64,000 nucleotides of DNA, taken from the NCBI RefSeq assembly GCF_003355515.1, contig NZ_CP031367.1, forward strand, positions 992,001-1,056,000, written 5' to 3'. Shown here piece after piece: positions 19,821 to 27,963 of the stretch. The position numbers and the translations under genes were made by a program. The notes under the pieces were generated by a model. It saw only the letters and a list, made by a program, of their open reading frames with translations. It was not told the origin of the DNA and did not search any database. The stretch comes from Aliarcobacter trophiarum LMG 25534 (GTDB lineage Bacteria > Campylobacterota > Campylobacteria > Campylobacterales > Arcobacteraceae). Each line of letters begins with the position of its first letter. The first letter of the stretch is position 1.

Positions 19821-21310
19821 GTAGTAATAAAACAAAAAATAAATTTGATATTATTTGCAATACTGTAGATAATGGGATTATTGTTCTAAATAAAAACTTA
19901 GAAGTATTTTTTTGGAATAGATGGCTTGAGACTAGAACTGGTATTGAATCAAACTTGATAGTTGGAAAAAATATTTTAGATTTTTATCCAACTATAGATG
20001 AAAAAAGATTACAAAGAAAAATAGTAACAGCTCTAAAACTAAAAACTCCAACATTTTACACTCCACAAACAGATAATTTTCTGATAAATATTGAAATAAA
20101 TAATATTTCAGATAGAGTATTTAATCAAATGCAACAAAGTATCACTATCACTCCCTTAGATCTTGAAGAAGATTTAGTTATTTTATATATTTATGATATA
20201 ACTTTTTTGAGTGAAACAAACTATAAACTTGAGGTTGCGAAAAAGAAGTTAAGTGAAAAAAATGAGGAGTTGAGGCTTATTTTAGATGCAACAATGGAAG
20301 CTATAATTATTTTCAAAGATAATATGGTTTTTGATTGCAATAAAATAGCTATTGAACTATTTAATAAACAAACAAAAGATGAGTTAATAAATAAAAAGTA
20401 TAAAGATTTATTTATTGATAAAAATTCAGATGAGAATGAACCTTTTGAAACAACAATTACAAGAGATGATGGTAGTATATTTAGTGCAATTCTAAATATA
20501 AAAAATACTCTTATCAATAATCAAATGGTAAAAATATTAACTATTATAAATATTGAAGAGATAAAAAGAAAAGAGTCTCTTCTAGCTGAGCAGACAAAAT
20601 TAGCAGCTATGGGAGAGATGATTGGAAATATAGCTCATCAATGGAGACAACCTCTAAATGTTATCTCTATGCTCTCTTCAAATATGAAACTAAAAAAATC
20701 TATGGGAAAACTAGATGCAAATGAGATGAATGAAAATCTTCAACTAATTACAAAAACAACAGAGTATCTATCTTCAACTATTGATACATTCAATAACTTC
20801 TTAAAAACTGATAAAGAACAATCTTTATTCAATTTAAAAGAAAACATTGAAAATAATATTTTAATAGTAACCCCATGTTTTAAAGATTTTAATATAGAGA
20901 TTTCTCTTGATTTAGAAAATGATATCTATATTTTTGGTATAGCAAACGAGTTCTCACAAGCTTTTATTAATATTTTAAACAATGCAAAAGATGCTTTAGT
21001 TCAAAATCTAGATGAAGATGAACTAAAAATTGTTAAAATATCTTCAACTATAAATCACAATAATATAGAGATACAGATAAAAGATAATGCACTAGGAATA
21101 AATAAAGATATTATAAATAAAATATTCGAGCCATACTTTACTACAAAACATCAATATCAAGGAACAGGGCTTGGACTTTATATGACTAGACAAATTATAA
21201 CATCTAGCTTAAAAGGTGATATTAAAGTAGAAAACTCTTATCTAAACTATAAAAATCAACAATACTTTGGAGCAAAGTTTACTATCACACTTCCAACAAA
21301 CCTTGATTGA
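19817..21310 (+). CDS. PAS-domain sensor histidine kinase
   Basis: 497 residues, no membrane helix, so cytoplasmic. Two PAS-like domains (about residues 10-130 and 150-250), a HisKA-type dimerisation helix with phosphoacceptor H274 in NIAHQWRQPL, then an HATPase domain with N-box NILNNAKDAL, G-boxes and GTGLGLYMTRQII. The HQWRQPL type is common in Campylobacterota. It has no receiver domain; the CheY-like protein two genes upstream is the obvious phosphorylation target. Its last codons and stop overlap the predicted HspR operator of the next operon. Confidence 0.9.
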   Translation: MSSNKTKNKFDIICNTVDNGIIVLNKNLEVFFWNRWLETRTGIESNLIVGKNILDFYPTIDEKRLQRKIVTALKLKTPTFYTPQTDNFLINIEINNISDRVFNQMQQSITITPLDLEEDLVILYIYDITFLSETNYKLEVAKKKLSEKNEELRLILDATMEAIIIFKDNMVFDCNKIAIELFNKQTKDELINKKYKDLFIDKNSDENEPFETTITRDDGSIFSAILNIKNTLINNQMVKILTIINIEEIKRKESLLAEQTKLAAMGEMIGNIAHQWRQPLNVISMLSSNMKLKKSMGKLDANEMNENLQLITKTTEYLSSTIDTFNNFLKTDKEQSLFNLKENIENNILIVTPCFKDFNIEISLDLENDIYIFGIANEFSQAFINILNNAKDALVQNLDEDELKIVKISSTINHNNIEIQIKDNALGINKDIINKIFEPYFTTKHQYQGTGLGLYMTRQIITSSLKGDIKVENSYLNYKNQQYFGAKFTITLPTNLD

Positions 21311-21322
21311 CTTTGACTCAAG
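21302..21322. promoter_or_regulatory. HAIR-like HspR operator
   Basis: CTTGATT-N7-ACTCAAG. The known HspR-associated inverted repeat is CTTGAGT-N7-ACTCAAG, so 13 of the 14 arm positions match and the right half is perfect. It lies just upstream of the -10 at 21331, and HspR itself is encoded by the second gene of the operon, giving a clear autoregulatory arrangement. It overlaps the kinase stop codon (21308-21310). Confidence 0.8.
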
Positions 21323-21330
21323 GTTTGTGA

Positions 21331-21336
21331 TATAAT
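21331..21336 (+). promoter_or_regulatory. Extended -10 of cbpA-hspR promoter
   Basis: TGA-TATAAT, nine bases after the HAIR-like operator and 36 bases before the cbpA start, so HspR bound there would block RNA polymerase. Confidence 0.6.
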
Positions 21337-21372
21337 TCTAATTAAAATTTTTAATAATATAGGATTAATTAA

Positions 21373-22242
21373 ATGGCAAAAAGTTTATATGAAACATTAG
21401 AAGTAAATGAAAATGCAACAGCTGATGAGATTAAAAAAGCTTATAGAAAATTAGCAAGAAAGTATCATCCTGATGTAAATAAAGATCCAAAAGCTGAAGA
21501 TAAATTTAAAGAGATAAATGCAGCTTATGAGGTTTTAAGCGATCCACAAAAAAAACAGCAATATGACCAATATGGTGACTCTATGTTTGGTGGGCAAAAT
21601 TTTAGTGATTTTGCTAGAAATCAAGGAGGGGGAGTTGATTTAGATGAGATTTTAAGACAGATGTTTGGTGGTGGAGCAGCTGGTTTTAGTGGTGGGTTTG
21701 GAAGAAATAATTTTGGTGGTGGATTTGGATTTGACACTCCTGATTTAGATACAAATGCACAAGTTACAATCCCTTTTGATGTCGCTGTTTTAGGTGGAAA
21801 ACAGTTTATATCTTTAAGTAATGATTCTTTTGATGTAAAAATTCCAGAAGGTATTGAGGATGGTCAAAGAATAAGAGCAAAAGGGAAAGGAAAATCATAT
21901 CAAGGACAAAGAGGAGATTTAATTTTAAAGATAAATATATCTCCTAGCAATGAATATGAAAGAGAGTTTGATAATCTTACTAAATATTTTGATTTACCTC
22001 TAAAAACAGCTTTATTTGGTGGTAAAGTTGAAATTAAAACTATACACAAAGATATAACTTTAAAAGTTCCACAAGATACAAAACAAAATCAAAAATTTAG
22101 AGTAAAAGAGCTAGGAGTTTTAAATAGAAAAACAAAGACAAAAGGTGATTTATATCTTAAAGCAAATATTGTTTTACCAAAAATAGAAGAGTTAAGTCCA
22201 GAGCTTATTAAACTTCTAAAAGAAGAGTTAAAAGAGAGTTAA
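21373..22242 (+). CDS. cbpA: CbpA-type DnaJ co-chaperone
   Basis: 289 residues. J domain (residues 4-70) with the HPD motif at H32-P33-D34 that stimulates DnaK, a Gly/Phe-rich linker (about 75-120), and two C-terminal substrate-binding beta domains. There is no CxxCxGxG zinc-finger region, which separates CbpA from DnaJ. It serves as DnaK partner in protein folding and can bind curved DNA in some species. It is first in a cbpA-hspR operon under a predicted HAIR operator. Confidence 0.93.
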   Translation: MAKSLYETLEVNENATADEIKKAYRKLARKYHPDVNKDPKAEDKFKEINAAYEVLSDPQKKQQYDQYGDSMFGGQNFSDFARNQGGGVDLDEILRQMFGGGAAGFSGGFGRNNFGGGFGFDTPDLDTNAQVTIPFDVAVLGGKQFISLSNDSFDVKIPEGIEDGQRIRAKGKGKSYQGQRGDLILKINISPSNEYEREFDNLTKYFDLPLKTALFGGKVEIKTIHKDITLKVPQDTKQNQKFRVKELGVLNRKTKTKGDLYLKANIVLPKIEELSPELIKLLKEELKES

Positions 22243-22251
22243 AGGGGTTTT

Positions 22252-22638
22252 ATGGAAAAAAATAGCTATATAGAGCCTGTCTATTTAATATCTGTAGTTG
22301 CTGATATTTTGGGAGTTCATCCACAAACATTGAGACAATATGAGAGGGAAGGATTAATTAAACCATCAAGAACAAATGGAAAAATAAGACTTTATTCTCA
22401 AAAGGATATAAATCATATAAAGTATGTTTTAACACTAACAAAAGAGATAGGTGTAAATCTAGCTGGTGTTGATATTATTTTACAGCTAAATGAGAAGATA
22501 AATGAGCTTGAAAACATAATAGCTACTTACAAAAATAAAAATCAACATTTAGATAATCTATCTGTTGTTCCAGATAAAAAGGCATTAGTAATACAAAAAA
22601 GTTCTTTAGAGTTAGTTATAGTAAAAGAGGAAGATTAA
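22252..22638 (+). CDS. hspR: HspR, MerR-family heat-shock repressor
   Basis: 128 residues. An N-terminal MerR-type winged helix (about residues 10-75) with HPQTLRQYEREGLIKPSRTNGKIRLYS, followed by a coiled region. No metal-binding cysteines, as expected for HspR. In Helicobacter and Campylobacter, HspR represses chaperone operons, including its own cbpA-hspR operon, often with DnaK/CbpA help. The HAIR-like site at 21302-21322 supports that here. Ten bases after cbpA, ATG start after a GGGG-containing spacer. Confidence 0.92.
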   Translation: MEKNSYIEPVYLISVVADILGVHPQTLRQYEREGLIKPSRTNGKIRLYSQKDINHIKYVLTLTKEIGVNLAGVDIILQLNEKINELENIIATYKNKNQHLDNLSVVPDKKALVIQKSSLELVIVKEED

Positions 22639-22639
22639 G

Positions 22640-22664
22640 CTTTGGGGAGATAAACTCCCCAAAG
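22640..22664. terminator. Hairpin between hspR and DUF475 gene
   Basis: Ten-bp GC-containing stem CTTTGGGGAG / CTCCCCAAAG with a 5-base loop in the 30-base gap between two convergent genes. The T tract is weak, but the stem is among the strongest in the window. Confidence 0.7.
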
Positions 22665-22668
22665 TTAA

Positions 22669-23736
22669 CTATTTTGGATCAGTTATAAACTCTCTATTTT
22701 TATAAATAGAGTGAATAAAAGCCAAACATATAGGAACTATTGCAAAAGTAGTAATCAGCATGGGTGGTAAATGATAAAAAATCTGTATCAACATAGATAG
22801 AGACAATAGTCCAATTGACCACATTGCACCATGTTCTAAATAAATATATTTTGAAACAACTTCTCTTTCAACCATAAAAATAGTAAGACTTCGTACTGCC
22901 ATAGCACCAATTCCAAGTCCCAACATAATTATTACAACATTTTGAGTAATAGCAAATGCTCCTAAAACTCCATCTAAAGAGAAACTCATATCAATTACTT
23001 CAAGATATAAAAAAGATATAAGTCCACCACTTAGCTCTGTAACTTTTAAATCAGAATTTGTTTCAGTTTTAAGCTCAATTGCCCCTTTTAAAAGCTCTAA
23101 AAGATAAAAAGCAATAACTCCAATAATCATAGGAACTATAATTTCAAGCTTATCAACTTTTACCATATTATCACCCATTACAACCTCATTTGGTGCAATA
23201 TATGTGATAGCTAAAATTAAAAACATAATAAATAGTGCTTTAATATCACCTATTTTTGATAGTTTTGTAGCAAATTTTTCTATATATTTTACCCAGTGTG
23301 TATCTTTATTTTCATCAAAAATAAATTTTAAAAATAGCATTAAAAGAAACATTCCACCAAATGACATAATTACATGATGAGAACTTTGGATAATTTTTTC
23401 ATACTTATCTGGATCACTTACTGCTAAATTGAAAGAGTCAATAAAACCCATAGATGTTGAAAAATATACTATTAAAATAGGAAATACAAATCTAACTCCA
23501 AAAACAGCAATAATCATTCCCCAAATAAGGAATCTTCTTCTCCAAACAAGAGCCATTGTTGCCAAAATAGTTGCATTTACAACAGCATTATCAAAAGATA
23601 AACTAAGCTCTAAAACAGATAAAATAGTTCCTTGATAAAGAGCAAAAAAGCCACCATAAATAAAAAGTAACACAGAAGCTATAAGCCAAACAGCAAAAAA
23701 ACTGTAAAAATAAGATATGAGAGGTTTTTGTTTCAA
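22669..23736 (-). CDS. DUF475 TerC-like integral membrane protein
   Basis: 355 residues from TTG 23736, with eight or nine predicted membrane helices. The SLSFDNAVVNA (about residues 45-55) and IDMSFSLDGVLGAFA motifs carry acidic residues inside helices and are characteristic of the TerC/DUF475 clan. TerC-like proteins have been linked to tellurite resistance and, more recently, to manganese handling of exported proteins, but the DUF475 branch has no settled function. Last gene of the minus-strand run, 53 bases downstream of lpxK. Confidence 0.85.
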   Translation of the reverse strand: MKQKPLISYFYSFFAVWLIASVLLFIYGGFFALYQGTILSVLELSLSFDNAVVNATILATMALVWRRRFLIWGMIIAVFGVRFVFPILIVYFSTSMGFIDSFNLAVSDPDKYEKIIQSSHHVIMSFGGMFLLMLFLKFIFDENKDTHWVKYIEKFATKLSKIGDIKALFIMFLILAITYIAPNEVVMGDNMVKVDKLEIIVPMIIGVIAFYLLELLKGAIELKTETNSDLKVTELSGGLISFLYLEVIDMSFSLDGVLGAFAITQNVVIIMLGLGIGAMAVRSLTIFMVEREVVSKYIYLEHGAMWSIGLLSLSMLIQIFYHLPPMLITTFAIVPICLAFIHSIYKNREFITDPK

Positions 23737-23789
23737 TACAAACCCTTGATTTATAAATTTTTTGGGATTATATCTAAAATTAATAAATA

Positions 23790-24734
23790 TTAGCTATTTG
23801 TGGCTATATAAAGATACATTTCTTCTAAGTTTAGTTTTTTATCTAATTTTATACTTAAATCCATAATATAAATATTATTTAAATCAAACTTCTCTAGCTT
23901 TACAAAATCTTTTTGTGTAGTAACTATTGCAAAATCTCTATATTTTTCTAAAATAGTATCTATTTCAAACTTTGTAAAAGTATGGTGGTCTTCAAAAAAA
24001 ATAGTCTCTATATTTTTTGGTAAAAACTCTAAGAGCCTTTTTGGCTTTGAGATTGCAGTTAAAAGAAGTATATTTTGTGGAAGTTCTACCTTCTTTTCAT
24101 CTTTTTTTATCTCTACAACTCTTTTAAAATCAAGCCCCTCTTTTAAAACTATATTTGCTTTATTATAAAAACTTTTTGGCTCTCTATATGCTCCACTTGG
24201 AATACAAAAATTATTTGTTGGTTCATCCTTTGGTTTTAGCAAAATATCAAATTTTTTTATATTGTATTTTGAAAATCCATCATCCAAAAAAACAACTTTA
24301 CAGCCTAAATCTTTAGCTTTATAGATAGCTTTTACTCTATCTTCACTAACTATTACAGTTGCATTTTTTAAAGATTTAGCTAAAAGCATAGCCTCATCAC
24401 CACTTATATTTATATCTTCTTTTATAACACCTTTTAAGCTAACTATAAAAAGTCCCTTCGAAGCTCTTCCATATCCTCTTAAAACTATGCAAACATCATC
24501 ATAGTTTTTTGCTAACAAAATAGTAATTGGGGTTTTTCCACTTCCTCCAATTGTTAGATTTCCAATAGATATTATAGGAATACCAAAATCTATTTTTGAA
24601 GAAGTAGCTCTTTTTATAAGAACAACAAGTATATATATAAAACTAAAGGGTAAAAGTAAAAAAGAGACTATTCTTTGAAAAGGATTTGGAAAAAATAGAT
24701 AATCTTCAATCCATAAAATAACTCTTTGCTTCAA
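23790..24734 (-). CDS. lpxK: Tetraacyldisaccharide 4'-kinase LpxK
   Basis: About 314 residues with the start placed at TTG 24734, two bases after the upstream stop and preceded by a GGA site. This gives MKQRVILWIEDYLFFPNPFQ, typical of the family. N-terminal membrane-associated segment, then Walker A GNLTIGGSGKTP, the VIVSEDR strand and VFLDDGFSKYNI. LpxK phosphorylates the lipid A disaccharide at the 4' position at the inner membrane. It follows nadE and the DegT-like gene. Confidence 0.93.
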   Translation of the reverse strand: MKQRVILWIEDYLFFPNPFQRIVSFLLLPFSFIYILVVLIKRATSSKIDFGIPIISIGNLTIGGSGKTPITILLAKNYDDVCIVLRGYGRASKGLFIVSLKGVIKEDINISGDEAMLLAKSLKNATVIVSEDRVKAIYKAKDLGCKVVFLDDGFSKYNIKKFDILLKPKDEPTNNFCIPSGAYREPKSFYNKANIVLKEGLDFKRVVEIKKDEKKVELPQNILLLTAISKPKRLLEFLPKNIETIFFEDHHTFTKFEIDTILEKYRDFAIVTTQKDFVKLEKFDLNNIYIMDLSIKLDKKLNLEEMYLYIATNS

Positions 24735-24736
24735 TA

Positions 24737-25876
24737 TTAAATCCAATCACTTGCAATTTGAACAACTTGATCGCAAACATAATTTACCTCTTCATTTGTA
24801 AGCCCAGCATAAATAGGAAGTGATAAAATTTGTTGATAGTTATTTAGAGCATTTGGAAATGCTGTTATTTTTATAGAGTATTTATTCTTATAGTATGTTA
24901 AAAGATGAAGTGGAATATAATTTAAAGCAGTTGAAACTCCTCTCTCTTTTAAAGCTCTAGCAAAAGCATCTCTATTTCTTTGAATTTTTATAATATATTG
25001 TGTATAAATATGCTCATTATTATATGGTAAAATAGTTATATGTTTTATATTTTTTAATCTATCTTCATATAGTTTTGCTATCTCTTGTCTTCTTTTTATA
25101 AAACTATCTGTTTTTTTAAGTTGGGCTATTGCATAAGCAGCATCTAGCTCAGAAATATCAAATTTATGTCCTATATCATCAACATCATAAACATAATCTA
25201 AGTTTCCATAACTATCATAAGCAGTTGTAATTGCATGATTTCTTAAAAGCTTTGCTCTTGAAGCTAACTCTTCATTATTTGTAACTAAAACTCCTGAACG
25301 ACTAATAGCATATCTAGATGGAGATGGATTTGTTGAAAATATTGTCATATCAGCAGTCAAATTTCCAACTTTCTCTCCTTTATATCTACTTCCTAAAGCT
25401 GCTCTACAATCTTCAATTATTAAGATATTATGTTTTTTTGCTATTTCATAAATCTTATCTAAGTTTGGAGCTAGGCCTCCAATAAAAGTGATAATTGCAG
25501 CTCTTAATTTTTTTGATTTATTAGCAATTATTGTCTCTTCAAACTTTTCAATATCTAAATTCATATTTTCTAAATTTATATCAACAAAAATAGGCTCTGC
25601 ATCAAAGTGTCTTACAGTTTCAGGGAGATTTACAAAAGAGTTTACAGACATTAAAATCTTATCTCCTCTTTTTAACTTCATAGAACTAAGAGCCAAATGA
25701 ATAGCTGCTGTTGATGTAGCAGTGGCTATAGCATATTTTGCACCAATGTAGTCGCAAATTCTCTCTTCAAACTCTAATACCTTTGATAAATCATCTTTTG
25801 ACTCTAAAACAGATTTTAATTGATTTATCTCTTCGCTATCTAAAGTTGCTTTATATATTGCTATCTTTTTACTCAT
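24737..25876 (-). CDS. DegT/DnrJ/EryC1/StrS-family protein lacking the PLP lysine
   Basis: 379 residues, start placed at ATG 25876 with GGAG six bases upstream. The fold-type I aminotransferase layout is clear: TATSTAAIHLAL (about 52-63), IIEDCRAALGSRYKG with the PLP-contacting D156, and a C-terminal QIASDWI end. Where relatives have the Schiff-base lysine (pattern FSFHPxKxxTxGEGG) this protein has FSTNPSPSRYAISRSG (residues 180-195), with no lysine. Either it is not a transaminase or it uses unusual chemistry, as the His-containing dehydratase ColD does. It may act on a nucleotide sugar, but the lpxK-nadE context gives no direct clue. Confidence 0.85.
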   Translation of the reverse strand: MSKKIAIYKATLDSEEINQLKSVLESKDDLSKVLEFEERICDYIGAKYAIATATSTAAIHLALSSMKLKRGDKILMSVNSFVNLPETVRHFDAEPIFVDINLENMNLDIEKFEETIIANKSKKLRAAIITFIGGLAPNLDKIYEIAKKHNILIIEDCRAALGSRYKGEKVGNLTADMTIFSTNPSPSRYAISRSGVLVTNNEELASRAKLLRNHAITTAYDSYGNLDYVYDVDDIGHKFDISELDAAYAIAQLKKTDSFIKRRQEIAKLYEDRLKNIKHITILPYNNEHIYTQYIIKIQRNRDAFARALKERGVSTALNYIPLHLLTYYKNKYSIKITAFPNALNNYQQILSLPIYAGLTNEEVNYVCDQVVQIASDWI

Positions 25877-25893
25877 CTTAAACTCCATATTTT

Positions 25894-26646
25894 CTATATT
25901 TTGGCAATTATTGGTAATCTTCTTTTAAACTCATTTAGTTTTACTCTTTTTGAAATTTTATCTATAAAAGAGGCTTCAAAACCATGTTTTAATAACTCGT
26001 CTTTGCTCTTATTTTCATCTATCATATCTTTTAATAAAGCATCAATTTGACTATAACTATATCCCAAATCATCCTCATCGCTTTGACCTTCATAAAAATC
26101 TGCACTAGGTTTTTTTTCTATAATATTTTTTGTAACTTCTAAATACTTAGCAAAATCAAATAAGTCACTCTTATAAATATCTCCAATTGGATTTAAAGCA
26201 CAAGCTAAATCTCCAAAAATAGTCCCATATCCTAAAAGCAGTTCACTCTTGTTTGAGGTTCCAATTACTAAAGAGCTTTCTCTTGCACTAATGTCATATA
26301 AAACTGACATTCTAAGCCTTGCACTAAAATTCCCAATTCGTAAATTACTACCTTGCATATTTCCCAAATAAGCACTAAGCATAGGTTCTATACTAACTAT
26401 CTCATATTTTATATCAAATTTCTCACAAAGCTCTACTGCATCATCAATAGATGATTTTGAAGAAAATTGTGATGGCATTAAAACACAATTTAAATTATCA
26501 CCAAAGGACTCTTTACATAAAACTGCAACAACTGCTGAATCAAGCCCACCAGAAAGTCCCAAAGTAGCTCTTTTTAATCCAGTTTTTAAAAGTTCATCTT
26601 TTAGAAACTTTATTAATTCTTGCTTAATATTTTTATAGTCATTCAT
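25894..26646 (-). CDS. nadE: Ammonia-dependent NAD synthetase
   Basis: 250 residues, the size of the NH3-dependent enzyme without the glutaminase domain. PP-loop SGGLDS at residues 32-37, GTSNKSELLLGYGTIFGDLACALNPIGDIYKS with the deamido-NAD site, and EKKPSADFYEGQSDEDDLGYSY near the C-terminus. It amidates deamido-NAD with ATP and ammonia. ATG start; part of the minus-strand run leading into the DegT-like gene and lpxK. Confidence 0.95.
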   Translation of the reverse strand: MNDYKNIKQELIKFLKDELLKTGLKRATLGLSGGLDSAVVAVLCKESFGDNLNCVLMPSQFSSKSSIDDAVELCEKFDIKYEIVSIEPMLSAYLGNMQGSNLRIGNFSARLRMSVLYDISARESSLVIGTSNKSELLLGYGTIFGDLACALNPIGDIYKSDLFDFAKYLEVTKNIIEKKPSADFYEGQSDEDDLGYSYSQIDALLKDMIDENKSKDELLKHGFEASFIDKISKRVKLNEFKRRLPIIAKI

Positions 26647-26666
26647 ACCTAAACCTTAATTTAAGA

Positions 26667-26888
26667 TTATATATCATCTTTCTTTGTTTTTTGATAAATC
26701 TCATCTAAATAAGTAGAGTTTCCTTCTTTTTGCTCAACTTTTTTATCAATTAATCTAAAAACAATATCTTTTAACTCATCTTCATCAAAATAGTTTAGAT
26801 AATTTGGATTAATATCTATCTTCTCATTTTCATCAATTTTTAGAAGAGATTTAATCTCTTCTATTAGCTCTTTTTTTATATCTACCAA
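26667..26888 (-). CDS. Small hypothetical acidic protein
   Basis: 73 residues from TTG 26888, five bases after an AAAGAG site, two bases downstream of the BFD-like gene's stop. Highly charged and helical (alternating E/K), no membrane segment, no cysteine. I do not recognise a family. The tight spacing and full-length open frame between two real genes support it as a translated gene. Confidence 0.65.
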   Translation of the reverse strand: MVDIKKELIEEIKSLLKIDENEKIDINPNYLNYFDEDELKDIVFRLIDKKVEQKEGNSTYLDEIYQKTKKDDI

Positions 26889-26890
26889 TT

Positions 26891-27121
26891 TTACTCTTTA
26901 TTAAATTTTTTTAATATATCTTCTATATAAAGTTGCATTTTTTGTTCACCTATATCATTTTTTGCACTTTTACAACATCCACAAGAACCACCTGCATCCG
27001 TCATATCTTCGATATCTTCTAGTGTTTTTGCACCTTTTTCTTTAATCGCAAAAATTATTTCACCAAGACTTACTTGCTTACACTCACAAACTATATATGA
27101 GTGAGAAAAACTTCTTGCCAC
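26891..27121 (-). CDS. BFD-like [2Fe-2S] protein
   Basis: 76 residues. Four cysteines in the bacterioferritin-associated-ferredoxin arrangement: CECKQVS near residue 13 and GGSCGCCKS near residue 47, separated by helices. This domain binds a [2Fe-2S] cluster in Bfd and in the C-terminal parts of nitrite reductase and NifU-type proteins. It starts at GTG 27121, whose G is the last base of the TAG stop of the DnaJ-domain gene, so translation is coupled. Its electron partner is not evident here. Confidence 0.8.
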   Translation of the reverse strand: MARSFSHSYIVCECKQVSLGEIIFAIKEKGAKTLEDIEDMTDAGGSCGCCKSAKNDIGEQKMQLYIEDILKKFNKE

Positions 27122-27876
27122 TATAAACCTCTTTGTTTCTTTATAATCTCATAAGCTTCATTTAACTCTTGAAGTTTTTTTGTAGCTTCATCTATAATAT
27201 TTTGAGTAGCACCCTGCCCTGTAATAATATCAGGATGGTATTTCTTTACCAAATTTCTATAGTTTTTCTTTAAAATTTCATCACTATCATTTTGATTTGT
27301 TTCTAATACTTCATAAGCTTTTTCAAGAGATAAAGCTTTTTCATTTGCTCTATTTTTGTAGAAGTTTTCAAAATTTGATATAAGATTAAAATAATCCTTT
27401 TGATCTACTTTCAAAGCTTGTGCAATATCTTCAGTAATCTCTTGCTCTTGTTTTGAAAAATCACCATCTATAAATGCAAGATTTAGCAAATACTCCATAT
27501 ATTTTAATCTTTTTTCATAATTATTTTTTGTTAAAAGATATAATCTATCACAAATAGTAATTAGATTTGAGAAATTCTCTTTTTCTTGATTATATAGGTT
27601 TTTAAGTTTTTCTCTTAACTCTTCATTATTTTCAAAATGACTTGAAATATCATTTAAAGTATGTTTTATAAGCTCTGCTTCAAGCTCTCCTACTTTGCCA
27701 TCTGCCTTTGCTACTTTTGACATTAAAGCCACTAAAAGACCAGCTTCATGCCCTAATAAATCTCCACGAAAAAACTCTTTTTTATTTAAATTTATATTTT
27801 TAAACTCTTCTGTTTTATAATTTTTCCCTATAAAAAACAGTATTGCTATTACTATAGCTAAAACTACTAACTCCAT
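27121..27876 (-). CDS. DjlA-like membrane co-chaperone (TerB + J domain)
   Basis: 251 residues. N-terminal membrane helix (residues 2-17), a TerB-like alpha-helical domain (about 45-160) with the GHEAGLLVALMSKVAKADGKV segment, and a C-terminal J domain (about 185-251) containing KKYHPD. This is the layout of DjlA, a membrane-anchored DnaK co-chaperone. First gene of a minus-strand operon with the BFD-like, small acidic, nadE, DegT-like and lpxK genes. Confidence 0.87.
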   Translation of the reverse strand: MELVVLAIVIAILFFIGKNYKTEEFKNINLNKKEFFRGDLLGHEAGLLVALMSKVAKADGKVGELEAELIKHTLNDISSHFENNEELREKLKNLYNQEKENFSNLITICDRLYLLTKNNYEKRLKYMEYLLNLAFIDGDFSKQEQEITEDIAQALKVDQKDYFNLISNFENFYKNRANEKALSLEKAYEVLETNQNDSDEILKKNYRNLVKKYHPDIITGQGATQNIIDEATKKLQELNEAYEIIKKQRGL

Positions 27877-27963
27877 AGATTTCCTATTTTGATTTATATA
27901 TTTGAGCTTTTATTTTATCAAATTTAGACTGAGAGTATAAATTTCAATCTCTTTTGTAAAAAA

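Noticed and set aside
20221-20517. Minus-strand open frame inside the sensor kinase gene
   Set aside because: Shadow of the PAS region; hydrophobic low-complexity translation.
27877-27963. Possible small RNA between the djlA-like and exonuclease genes
   Set aside because: An 87-base AT-rich gap without a stable hairpin or convincing promoter-terminator pair.
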